Below, piece after piece: positions 25,250 to 32,960 of a DNA stretch of 49,841 nucleotides. The DNA lies in contig NZ_DIXC01000003.1 in assembly GCF_002435945.1 (NCBI RefSeq), forward strand, positions 1 to 49,841, read 5' to 3'. Positions within the stretch are counted from its first letter, which is position 1. Each line of letters starts with the position of its first letter. Source of the stretch: Mesotoga sp. UBA6090 (lineage in GTDB: Bacteria > Thermotogota > Thermotogae > Petrotogales > Kosmotogaceae). The notes below the pieces were generated by a model that saw only the letters and a program-made list of their open reading frames with translations, had not been told where the DNA came from and did no database searches. A program made the translations under genes and the position numbers.

Positions 25250-25491
25250 AGATCTCCTCCCACTGGTAAGATTCTATCACCCACAAAGCAGTGCAGGCAA
25301 AGAGCGACTGGATTCCGGAAGTGTTTTCGCAAAGAGATACTCCGTTCAATCTTGAAGAAGATCAAACTGAGATTTCTTGGGACACATTAGCTTCTTATTC
25401 GATCTACCTGTTTATGCAGCTCTCGACGCCAGTAACGACGAAAGTCGTTGTGAGGAATTCCGGATCTATCATCTATGACGGCCAGCTCACT
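25250..25491. other. 242-bp spacer with a possible coding relic
   Basis: No intact gene. A plus-strand frame (25291-25524) contains a protein-like stretch, STPVTTKVVVRNSGSIIYDG, but has no SD and runs into the 3' end of the minus-strand gene at 25492. It could be a relic of an extracytoplasmic protein or chance. ACGACGAAAGTCGT forms a small inverted repeat at about 25436-25449. Confidence 0.25.
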
Positions 25492-26613
25492 TCAATAGTA
25501 TTCGATTATCCTCTCAATTGCTGACAAGAGCCTGAACTTATCGCTTTCCTCCTTATACAGCCGTTCTTCAATCCAGTTTCCTCGAGAATCGAAAGTGTAG
25601 TCGATCCTTAGGTGGAGTTCTCCCGAAATGTATTCCCTGGAGGTAAGCAAGCCGGTTGAATCATAACTGTATTCGGCAATTACCAATGTTTCGTCTCCGC
25701 AGAAGGCCTCGAGAAGAACGACATCTCCCTCAGCATTCCTCCAAATGGCCGTCTTCAGAGAGCCCGAGTATTCTCGAGAAACATAGAAGGGCTCCACAGG
25801 GAGTGAAACCTGAACGTTCCCTTCAGCTTCCCCGCCCACTTCATGCTTTTCGACAATTTCAAAGTACCCGTCCGACACTCTTCTCAGACTCTGAACGACT
25901 GATTCGCCTGACAGAGTATTGATTTTTCTATCGAAAATGAAATCCACATCACTGATTATCGTTTCTTCGTTCAGAGAAAGCAAGTTGTTCATTGAACCGA
26001 TCTTCGAAAGACGAAAGTCGTCATATTCATAAATTACCCTGGAAGTGAGCTTGTTGCTTCCATCAAAAACCGATTCTTCCAGAACTCTACCGTCTTCGTC
26101 AAGAATGAGTTTGGTCTTTGAGAGAACCGCACCGAGTTGATTTGTTCTGACTCTGAGAATCTCCCGACCTTCCAGTTCATAAGTGATCTCGACTCTTTCA
26201 ACCAGTCTGTGTGGTCCAAGAAGCGGGGGCCAGTAGTCATATGTCTTCTCTTCTATGACTCTACCGGAAGAATCATAGCTGAACTGTGTTTTGGAAGTGA
26301 AGTTTGCACTTGCGTTCCTGTAATATCGACTCTCCAGAACCAGGCCAGCGGTATCGTAGGTATATTCGACTCTGCTGTATTCCTTTCCGTTCGTGTGAAG
26401 TGCGGTAATAACCGGCAATCCTTGCTCAGAGAATACCTCTATTCTCTTTGTCTCCCTTTTCTGTGGTTTCGCGACGCCGGCCTCTTCGCTATAGATAACC
26501 TGGCTAACAGTTATCCTTTCGATGTTTCCTGAAGCACTCTCAATGTCTGAATCAACAGCTAGTGCTGTCGTGGAAAGAAGAAACATAATGATCACTAAGC
26601 ATGCGCTTCTCAA
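25492..26613 (-). CDS. Secreted protein with YD-repeat-like motifs
   Basis: A 373-residue protein with a signal peptide (about residues 1-20, ending ALA). Most of the rest is built from repeats of the form Y-[DT]-x-x-G-x-[VL]-x-E-x-x-Y: VEYTYDTAGLVLESRYY, FSYDSSGRVIEEKTY, YSYDSTGLLTSREYI and YTFDSRGNWIEERLY. These are like the tyrosine-aspartate repeats of RHS/YD proteins and tell of a beta-rich extracytoplasmic fold. No RHS core or toxin tip is present, so it is not an RHS toxin. The start is TTG at 26613 with GGAGGTGA seven bases upstream. It follows the MFS gene by 33 bp on the same strand. Function unknown. Confidence 0.65.
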   Translation of the reverse strand: MRSACLVIIMFLLSTTALAVDSDIESASGNIERITVSQVIYSEEAGVAKPQKRETKRIEVFSEQGLPVITALHTNGKEYSRVEYTYDTAGLVLESRYYRNASANFTSKTQFSYDSSGRVIEEKTYDYWPPLLGPHRLVERVEITYELEGREILRVRTNQLGAVLSKTKLILDEDGRVLEESVFDGSNKLTSRVIYEYDDFRLSKIGSMNNLLSLNEETIISDVDFIFDRKINTLSGESVVQSLRRVSDGYFEIVEKHEVGGEAEGNVQVSLPVEPFYVSREYSGSLKTAIWRNAEGDVVLLEAFCGDETLVIAEYSYDSTGLLTSREYISGELHLRIDYTFDSRGNWIEERLYKEESDKFRLLSAIERIIEYY

Positions 26614-26646
26614 AAGATATCACCTCCGTTCGACTTTTATTGTTCA

Positions 26647-27894
26647 CTAGGCACCTTCCCTTTCACTCCCTTTGACTGTTTTAGGAGGGTTAAGTTTAAC
26701 GAAGGCGAAGAGGCCCAGCATAGCTGCCCCGGCTATCGTAATTGCCGAACCTACTCCCAGTTTGTCGGCCATGAAGCCAATCAAGGGAGCGAATATCGCC
26801 ATCAGCAGAGTCTTCAACTGTGATTCTACCGAGAGACCGGAAGCCATCGTTTTGTGATCAATGTTATCGCTGATATAGCTTATGTTGATGGGGCGTCTAA
26901 AGTTCTCAAGGATGAACAAAAAGAAGAAGATGACAACAGCCAAGACCTGCAACGCGAAGATCTGAAGCAGACCGCTAAATATGATTAGAACTGCACCGAA
27001 AATATACGTGTAATTTAGGGCTCTCGCTTCATTTCCAAACTTGCCGCTTAGTCTTCCAGCGTTTTTGGAGGCATAGCTTGTGGCAATGTAGATCACGAAG
27101 TATACTATGCCTACGATTACGGACGTCCTCTGTTCTGCGCTGAAGGCTATCATTATTGGTAGTCCGAGAGCCAGGGCTTTGAGGATCGGTTGAAGATATT
27201 CCTTAACAACTTTGAAAAACGCATCGTAAAGAGAGGAATTTAGCACTCCTTTGAGAGCGTCTCCATTCCTGAAAATCCCCAGAAAGGCTTTGATCGTTTC
27301 TCTTTTTTCTCCGGATCTCAACTCGCCGTCAAGTTCCTTGGGATAGAGCATCAGGTTGACGAGATTGGCGGCATAAGGCAGGACAGAAGCAAGGAATACT
27401 ATCTTGTAGCTGCCAGAGTAGAATACCAGAAAGGCGGCTATTAAAGCATTGATTGCCGATCCAAACTGTGATGCCGCTCGAGTCGCTCCGTAGTAATGAA
27501 CCTTCATGTCGGTCATCTCATTGATTCTCAAATATTCCAGTATCATCGCTTTGTGAGTTCCTGTACGGAAAGCCTCTCCGAACGCGAAAGCTATCATGGC
27601 TATCATATAGACATAGAAACTGGGAAAAAAGTAAAAGATCATAAAAGATGAAAGATAGGACACCATTGACAGCACCATGGATAACCTTCTGCCGTACAAG
27701 TCGGCGATTATTCCAGTTGGGAGCTCAAGGAAATTTGTGGCTACTTCTCTTACGGATATAAGAGTTCCTATCTGAAGAAAGGAAAGGCCCATCTCCCTGA
27801 AGAATAGTATCAAGAATGGATCAAAGAAACGAAGGTTCTTCAGAAAACCGTACGCAGCGAATCTGTAGAATTGACTGTCTCGTTTAATCTGCAA
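26647..27894 (-). CDS. Major facilitator superfamily transporter
   Basis: A 415-residue protein with 11-12 hydrophobic helices. The loop after helix 2 reads LPTGIIADLYGRRLSMVLS, a good match to the MFS motif DxxGRR. A second related loop, GFMADKLGVGSAI, occurs in the second half. It is a cytoplasmic-membrane secondary carrier. The substrate is not readable; the sequence is loosely like drug/sugar efflux members found in Thermotogota and Firmicutes. The start is TTG at 27894 with GGGAGGGG eight bases upstream. It lies 69 bp downstream of the microprotein gene and may still be part of the same transcript. Confidence 0.82.
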   Translation of the reverse strand: MQIKRDSQFYRFAAYGFLKNLRFFDPFLILFFREMGLSFLQIGTLISVREVATNFLELPTGIIADLYGRRLSMVLSMVSYLSSFMIFYFFPSFYVYMIAMIAFAFGEAFRTGTHKAMILEYLRINEMTDMKVHYYGATRAASQFGSAINALIAAFLVFYSGSYKIVFLASVLPYAANLVNLMLYPKELDGELRSGEKRETIKAFLGIFRNGDALKGVLNSSLYDAFFKVVKEYLQPILKALALGLPIMIAFSAEQRTSVIVGIVYFVIYIATSYASKNAGRLSGKFGNEARALNYTYIFGAVLIIFSGLLQIFALQVLAVVIFFFLFILENFRRPINISYISDNIDHKTMASGLSVESQLKTLLMAIFAPLIGFMADKLGVGSAITIAGAAMLGLFAFVKLNPPKTVKGSEREGA

Positions 27895-27963
27895 CTACTA
27901 CCCCTCCCGAAGAGTTTACCTAGAGAAATTATACTCTGGAAAAACTCTCCGGGTGCGGTAGTT

Positions 27964-28107
27964 CTACTTAATAAGAAAGATCCTTAAGATTAGCGGGATG
28001 AGTATCATAGCGCTCATGACCCACTCCCATTTCTTCGCAGTTTTATAAGCCGAATAAATTAGAACGGAAGCAAGATAAACTGCAATCGCAATATATAGGA
28101 ATGTCAC
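27964..28107 (-). CDS. 47-residue membrane microprotein coupled to the DctM-like permease
   Basis: A short gene whose GTG start (28105-28107) overlaps the stop of the DctM-like gene as GTGA, the classic arrangement for translational coupling. The product has two hydrophobic segments: FLYIAIAVYLASVLIYSAY near the N-terminus, then a basic-aromatic turn AYKTAKKWEWV and a second hydrophobic stretch MILIPLILRIFLIK to the end. It thus looks like a two-helix membrane hairpin. It occupies the place where TRAP-type operons usually encode a DctQ subunit of about 160 residues with four helices. I recognise no family. Coding status rests on the coupling and on a fully open, hydrophobic, non-random frame. 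Confidence 0.6.
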   Translation of the reverse strand: MTFLYIAIAVYLASVLIYSAYKTAKKWEWVMSAMILIPLILRIFLIK

Positions 28108-29468
28108 GACACCGGCATCTCCTTTCCCTTATCTACCAAAAGAAGCGCGACCGCAACGATTACAAGACCAACTATGAAAACTGGATAGAAGTACCAGCTG
28201 TTTGCGAATCTTCCCACCGCGTTCGAGTGGATTATGGTAATGGTAGCGAATATCATCGTAATGAAAAAGGCGGGCATCGAGCTTAGCCAGATCTTGAAAT
28301 AGTTCTTCTCTCCGACAACATGAGCGGCGAATATGCCCGCAAGGGCCGTTGGCGGCACCATATCTCCAAGGCCGGCGAGCAGAGAAAGAGCCGAACAGAC
28401 GACGATATCGTTGTTGCCAAGAAAGGCAAGCAAGAAGGGAACTCCAAGCACCGAAGCTGAGCCATAAGATGAGACAGCGCCAAAGGCCGGAATACCCAGA
28501 GCGATTCCGGCCAGTAGAGCTCCTTGCGGAAGGCCGTTGAGGAAGCCCACAATAAGACCCCGGACGCCGTTCAGTGTCATGATCTGAATAAACATTCCCA
28601 CGCCGATGAGTATTGATAGAATTCCAAGAGAGTTCTGTATGGCCGATATTGAGATCCTCAATAGATTGCCTTTTGCCCCCGTTATTGTTGCGACTATCGC
28701 GGAGAGCATGAAAATCAGGGGCAGACCGAGGGAGAAGCCCCAGCTCACGTTTTCCAGAACCATAAGTATTACCATGAGAATCAGAGGCAAGTACACTGCA
28801 AAGCCCTTGATCGGTTCCCTCTCTCTGGTTTTCCTGAATTCCTCGAGATCGACCGGTTTTACCTCGCGAGCTCCGATTATGAGCGAGGTGACAATTGCCA
28901 GGGGAAAAGTCATAAGAAGAAGAGGGGTAGTGAATCCAATGTAAGGCATGTCGACGCCCTGACCGATGATCATTGCGGGCAAGTTGATCGGAGGTGCTAT
29001 CATGCCGTAGATTCCGCTCATTGCGATTATAGAACCAGCTCTTCGCTTGCTCAATCCGAGATTCTTCAGCACCGGGAAGGCAATTGCACCGGTAGTAAGG
29101 ACTGTAGCCGTTGACGACCCGGTTATCATGCCCGCAATCATTATGAAGAAAGTGAGCAATACGAGAAGAAAGGTTGGTTTCTTGTGAAGGGCGATCGTCA
29201 TGTTGCCTGCAATTGTATCAAGAAGGCCAGACACTTTGATCGATTCCATGAAAATCATCGCAGAGCCAATCACAAGTATGGTGTCAATGTAGCCAAATCC
29301 ACCTTCCACGAGATGCCTTAGAGGGAAGAACTCCCCGAAGACTATTGAGCCAGCAAGTGCGGAGAACATCAATGAAACGGAAATTGGGATCTTAATAATT
29401 GCCAGACCCACGAACGTTATCAGCATTACTAAAAAATACCAGACTTCAGGCGTATAGATGACATTCAC
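28104..29468 (-). CDS. DctM-like (TRAP large-permease type) transporter
   Basis: A 454-residue integral membrane protein with about 12 helices. It fits the DctM family of TRAP large permeases and the wider ion-transporter superfamily: the sodium-site-like hairpins MITGSSTATVLTTGAIAFP and FGAVSSYGSASVLGVPFL, plus GLGDMVPPTALAG. TRAP systems take up organic acids with Na+, using a DctP binding protein and a DctQ subunit. Neither is recognisable here. Instead, exported enzymes and DUF6305 precede it, and a two-helix microprotein follows, overlapping by 4 bp. The start is GTG at 29468, 10 bp after the preceding hydrolase gene. A plain secondary carrier without partners remains possible. Confidence 0.75.
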   Translation of the reverse strand: MNVIYTPEVWYFLVMLITFVGLAIIKIPISVSLMFSALAGSIVFGEFFPLRHLVEGGFGYIDTILVIGSAMIFMESIKVSGLLDTIAGNMTIALHKKPTFLLVLLTFFIMIAGMITGSSTATVLTTGAIAFPVLKNLGLSKRRAGSIIAMSGIYGMIAPPINLPAMIIGQGVDMPYIGFTTPLLLMTFPLAIVTSLIIGAREVKPVDLEEFRKTREREPIKGFAVYLPLILMVILMVLENVSWGFSLGLPLIFMLSAIVATITGAKGNLLRISISAIQNSLGILSILIGVGMFIQIMTLNGVRGLIVGFLNGLPQGALLAGIALGIPAFGAVSSYGSASVLGVPFLLAFLGNNDIVVCSALSLLAGLGDMVPPTALAGIFAAHVVGEKNYFKIWLSSMPAFFITMIFATITIIHSNAVGRFANSWYFYPVFIVGLVIVAVALLLVDKGKEMPVS

Positions 29469-29478
29469 CCCCGGAAAT

Positions 29479-30546
29479 TCAGTTCAAGTAAGAGAATATC
29501 CCATTCTGCATGACTTCCTCATAAGAAGGAAGATTTTCGACCTCTACCGTTTCACCAATCATCATTTCGTAAGCACCGAACAGAGATCTTATTATCTGAA
29601 GCTGTAAACCTGCCCTATGGCTCAACGGATAATCGGGATCGTTGATAACATCAAATCTATCTCTCCATGAATCCTGTCCTGGATTTGGTGTCTCCGAAAG
29701 GAATGAAAGCGAGCCTGTGGCATCTCGTATCTCAAGATGGCTGAGACCTCTGAAGGCCTTGTTTGATTCTTCCAACTTCATTGAGACTCCGTAGTATGCC
29801 TCAATCTCCATTATTGCAACCGCCCCGATTTCCAGAGCATCAGGATGACAGACCAGTGTGTAAGCCAGGCTGCTACCTGATCGTTGATTTCCCTTGCTGT
29901 CGATGTAGCTGTCAGGCGTTCCGCTCTCATGCATGTCAAGATTGAAATCTACGTTCTCGGTTTTTACGAGCTGGATTATTGCGTAGGCAAGCTGCTGAGT
30001 AGGATTTCCGTCTGCAACTCCCGGATACTGCCTGTTCAAATTCCTGGATTCCGCCCCATCATCGAGAGTGAAATCAGATTGAGTATGTTTGAAGATCTCA
30101 GGATCAGGAATGCCCTGATCAAGCGGATCGGTTCTTCTGTCGCCGTACACTAGGAACCTTGAGCCGGATCTGCTTTCAATCGGTATCAGATGAGGTGACT
30201 TTCCCGTCTCGTCAGCTATTGAAGCCGCGCTGATATTTGAAAAGGGAACTACGATTACCCTGCCTTTCGTAACTATAACATTCTCTATGAAGACTATCGC
30301 TGCCGTTGTGCCCGAGATCTCTCTCGCATGGGTTCCTCCCATTAGAAGAAAGGTCGGTCCTTCGACGCCGCTGTCCATGAAATACACGGGAGTATCCATA
30401 TTCGTGTTTCGCAGTGGAGAGAAATAGTCAGACAACCAGCCGATGTCGGTAACACCGTATCCGGGACGCACATCCGGTCTGAAAAAAGTTCCGAAGAGTG
30501 CGGAAGTCAGAAATAGAACCACAAGTAGAATTGCTTTTATTCTCAT
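29479..30546 (-). CDS. Exported AstE/M14-like zinc hydrolase (downstream copy)
   Basis: A 355-residue protein with a signal peptide (about 1-18). It belongs to the succinylglutamate desuccinylase/aspartoacylase-M14 carboxypeptidase superfamily. Zinc ligands are His and Glu in GGTHAREISG and His in LDMHESGTP. The likely general base is a late Glu (LSETPNPGQ). These enzymes hydrolyse C-terminal or N-acyl amide bonds of amino acids. Its export is unlike cytoplasmic AstE, so a scavenging carboxypeptidase or deacylase is more likely. The ATG follows GGAGGAAAAC. It is a paralogue of the gene at 32961-34091 and is set apart from the DUF6305 gene by a strong hairpin. Confidence 0.78.
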   Translation of the reverse strand: MRIKAILLVVLFLTSALFGTFFRPDVRPGYGVTDIGWLSDYFSPLRNTNMDTPVYFMDSGVEGPTFLLMGGTHAREISGTTAAIVFIENVIVTKGRVIVVPFSNISAASIADETGKSPHLIPIESRSGSRFLVYGDRRTDPLDQGIPDPEIFKHTQSDFTLDDGAESRNLNRQYPGVADGNPTQQLAYAIIQLVKTENVDFNLDMHESGTPDSYIDSKGNQRSGSSLAYTLVCHPDALEIGAVAIMEIEAYYGVSMKLEESNKAFRGLSHLEIRDATGSLSFLSETPNPGQDSWRDRFDVINDPDYPLSHRAGLQLQIIRSLFGAYEMMIGETVEVENLPSYEEVMQNGIFSYLN

Positions 30547-30566
30547 TAGTTTTCCTCCAAAGAAAT

Positions 30567-30590
30567 AAGGGGCGCAGGAGTGCGCCCCTT
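30567..30590 (-). terminator. Intercistronic hairpin between DUF6305 and the second hydrolase
   Basis: A perfect 10-bp GC-rich inverted repeat, AAGGGGCGCA/TGCGCCCCTT, with a four-base loop. On the minus strand it is followed by TATTTCTTT, then by the SD of the next gene. It could be a partial terminator or an mRNA 3'-end protector that raises the level of the upstream transcript relative to the downstream permease. Confidence 0.65.
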
Positions 30591-30602
30591 CTATTCATAT
30601 TG

Positions 30603-31166
30603 CTATTTGCCGAAGTATTTGGCCAGTACGTCTTTCAGGTCAACTGTCTTTTCGAAAGTTGCCAGGGGTACTCCGGCCTCTTCGCTGAACGTAGTGAAGA
30701 AACCGTCTTGATCAGCGTCTGATTTTACAAAGTATGCGTCTGCAAAAGGTGCGAGTTCGGTGACTATTCTGTCGGAAGACGGCCCCCTTCTAGATTCGCC
30801 TTCAAGATTGCAGATAACTACCTTTACACCACTTTCTTCTGCCGCTTCGGCGAGTGACTTCACTCTCAGGATCTCTGCCTCGATATCTATGTTGGCAGCC
30901 CCAAGGCCCTTTCCACTGGCTCCAACGACCAGCACAAGGGTCTTGAACTGAGAGATTTCTACGGTCTCAACGCTAAGAAGCTTTTCAAAAGTGTATTGCA
31001 GCTTGATCATCTTTGCAACTACTGTGAACTGTAGCGCACCGGGAGACTGCCCGGCCGAAGTAACTGCAACGGGTTCTTCAAGAATGAATCCTTGCTCGGT
31101 CCCATCTGCAGCAAATCCTACAGACACGACGCCGATAATCAGAAATACAATAAGTAACCTTTTCAA
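30603..31166 (-). CDS. Exported DUF6305 protein
   Basis: A 187-residue protein with a signal peptide (about 1-19, ending GFA). The mature part has the marks I associate with DUF6305: VTSAGQSPGA near the N-terminus and LVVGASGKGLGAANIDIEAEI in the middle, with alternating beta/alpha structure (VKVVICNLEGES, ADAYFVKSDAD). The fold looks Rossmann- or periplasmic-binding-like, but the function is unknown. It starts at TTG 31166, 22 bp after the gamma-glutamyltransferase. A strong hairpin follows its stop. Its position between exported hydrolases and a DctM-like permease makes an extracytoplasmic binding role an attractive guess, which the sequence alone does not prove. Confidence 0.7.
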   Translation of the reverse strand: MKRLLIVFLIIGVVSVGFAADGTEQGFILEEPVAVTSAGQSPGALQFTVVAKMIKLQYTFEKLLSVETVEISQFKTLVLVVGASGKGLGAANIDIEAEILRVKSLAEAAEESGVKVVICNLEGESRRGPSSDRIVTELAPFADAYFVKSDADQDGFFTTFSEEAGVPLATFEKTVDLKDVLAKYFGK

Positions 31167-31188
31167 ATCACATCATCCTTTCTATTTC

Positions 31189-32928
31189 TTAAAATTCTGG
31201 TGCAGAAGCAGATCCTAATCTTCTTATGGAGCCGGCTCCAATCATCAAACCGTTTTCTTCAACAGAAACAAGATTCGGGCCGCCAAAGAAGAGATCGGGG
31301 TAGGAGTACACATTTAGATCGTGGCCAAGAACCTTTTCGAGGAAGTCAAGAGTGGTCTGCGGATAGCCTTCTTCAATTCTAAGATCCTTGTAAGTTGTGT
31401 ATCCTACGAACTTGGGAGTTCTTATTGCCTGGTCCACAGGCATGTTGAAGTCAATCAGGTCAACCGCCAGCTGAACCATGGTGGAGATTATTCTTCCGCC
31501 TCCAGGTGTACCGATTACCCAGCGAACCTTTCCATCTTTCTGAATTATTGTCGGGCAGATAGTCGTTCGCGGTCTCATTCCGCCGGTAAGGTTGATGACG
31601 TCTCCTTCTCTGTATGAGGAAGCGAAGTTGGCCATTTCGTTGTTGAAGAAGAAACCCTTGAAATAAACGCTTGTACCGAAGAAGCTCGAGATCGTCTGGG
31701 TCCAGGCTACGGCGTTTCCGTCTTTGTCAACAATAGAGAAATGGGTTGTCGATGGCGATTCTTCTACTCCGCTTTCATTAGCGGCTACCGACTCGAGAGC
31801 TTCGAGAAGAACCTCTTCGTACGACGATCCGTCGGCGAAGGGGTAAGCGTTTCCCTGATAGTCGTAGTAAGAAGCGGGATCGAAGGCCTGTGACAGATCG
31901 ATCACCATGAATCTTGTTTTCGCATATTCTTTGTTCATGAAGGCTTCGTAAGGGAGGTCGTAGAACTCGGGATCGCTTATGTAGGCTCTCCTGTCGACGT
32001 CTCCAAGAACAAGTGCCTGTTGAATAATGTGAACTGCCAGAGGATCGTCCCAGCTCATTGCAGGAAGATTGTAGTTCTCAAGAGTATTGAGAACGGCGAT
32101 AAACTGAGGGCCGGAAACCGGCGGATGTGGAACGTATAAGTCGTAACCTCTGTAAGTCCCGTGAAGTGGTTCCCTTACGATCGCACTGTACATCTCGAGA
32201 TCTGATTTCCTCATGAAACCGTTATTCTCAATCATGAACTCTTCGATCTCATCTGCTAGGCTTCCCGTGTAGAATGTATCGATGCCTTCCTCTTTTATCC
32301 TTTCAAGAGTCTCTGCCAGCTGAGGATTTGTGAATACTGACCCGACTTCCCAGACAAAACCTTCGTTCAAGAAATCGAAGCCGTTCTTGAGTACCAGCTC
32401 GTATTTGTCGGAAGTTGTCTGGGCGAACGTCTCGTCAACTATGAATCCATCTCTTGCAAGATCGATTGCCGGCTGGATAAGATCTTTAAGAGGCATTGTT
32501 GCTCCGAGCAGCCAGGCTTTCTTTATTCCGGCAAGAACTCCTGGAACACAGGCCCCCCTTGGAGTGTAATTTGCTTTGCTTAAGGTCAGTCCGAGCTCTG
32601 AAAGAGCATCGTAAGAGGCAGCCATCGGAGCGGCGCTCCTGAAGTCGATAGCGAATTTGCTTCCATCGGCCATTGTGATTACGGCATAGCCTTCTCCGCC
32701 TAAACCGGACGCGTAGGGTTCGACAACGCCAAGAGCAAAACTCACTGCAATCGCAGCGTCAACAGCATTTCCTCCCATCTCGAGAATCCTTGCGCCGACT
32801 TCAGCTGCGTAATTGTTGACTGCAGCCACCATTCCGTTGCTCGAGGCAACTGTCGGAGCAGTTACGGTAGCAAACGAGGCCGTAAATGCAAAGGCGATAA
32901 GTGTAACAAGTAATACTACTTTTTTCAT
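31189..32928 (-). CDS. ggt: Exported gamma-glutamyltransferase
   Basis: A 579-residue Ntn-hydrolase with signal peptide (cut likely after FTASFA). GGT precursors self-cleave before a threonine to give large and small subunits. Here Thr394 in PSTTHFSIVDKDG is that residue, giving a small subunit of 186 residues, as usual. The conserved MGGNAVDAAIAVSFALGVVEPYASGLGGEG (in part: GGNAVDAAIA) and late TPGGGRII segments are present. It breaks gamma-glutamyl bonds, for example in glutathione or gamma-glutamyl peptides, outside the cytoplasmic membrane. The ATG follows GGAGGGGAAAG. It is flanked in the same operon by two exported zinc hydrolases, DUF6305 and a permease, which suggests a scavenging pathway. 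Confidence 0.92.
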   Translation of the reverse strand: MKKVVLLVTLIAFAFTASFATVTAPTVASSNGMVAAVNNYAAEVGARILEMGGNAVDAAIAVSFALGVVEPYASGLGGEGYAVITMADGSKFAIDFRSAAPMAASYDALSELGLTLSKANYTPRGACVPGVLAGIKKAWLLGATMPLKDLIQPAIDLARDGFIVDETFAQTTSDKYELVLKNGFDFLNEGFVWEVGSVFTNPQLAETLERIKEEGIDTFYTGSLADEIEEFMIENNGFMRKSDLEMYSAIVREPLHGTYRGYDLYVPHPPVSGPQFIAVLNTLENYNLPAMSWDDPLAVHIIQQALVLGDVDRRAYISDPEFYDLPYEAFMNKEYAKTRFMVIDLSQAFDPASYYDYQGNAYPFADGSSYEEVLLEALESVAANESGVEESPSTTHFSIVDKDGNAVAWTQTISSFFGTSVYFKGFFFNNEMANFASSYREGDVINLTGGMRPRTTICPTIIQKDGKVRWVIGTPGGGRIISTMVQLAVDLIDFNMPVDQAIRTPKFVGYTTYKDLRIEEGYPQTTLDFLEKVLGHDLNVYSYPDLFFGGPNLVSVEENGLMIGAGSIRRLGSASAPEF

Positions 32929-32960
32929 TCTTTCCCCTCCAATCTAGAAATGTGTGTTTC

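Noticed and set aside
25492..26613. RHS toxin
   Set aside because: Too short, no RHS core domain, no variable C-terminal toxin and no immunity gene.
28104..29468. Complete TRAP transporter
   Set aside because: No DctP-type or DctQ-type gene is next to it; only the large permease is recognisable.
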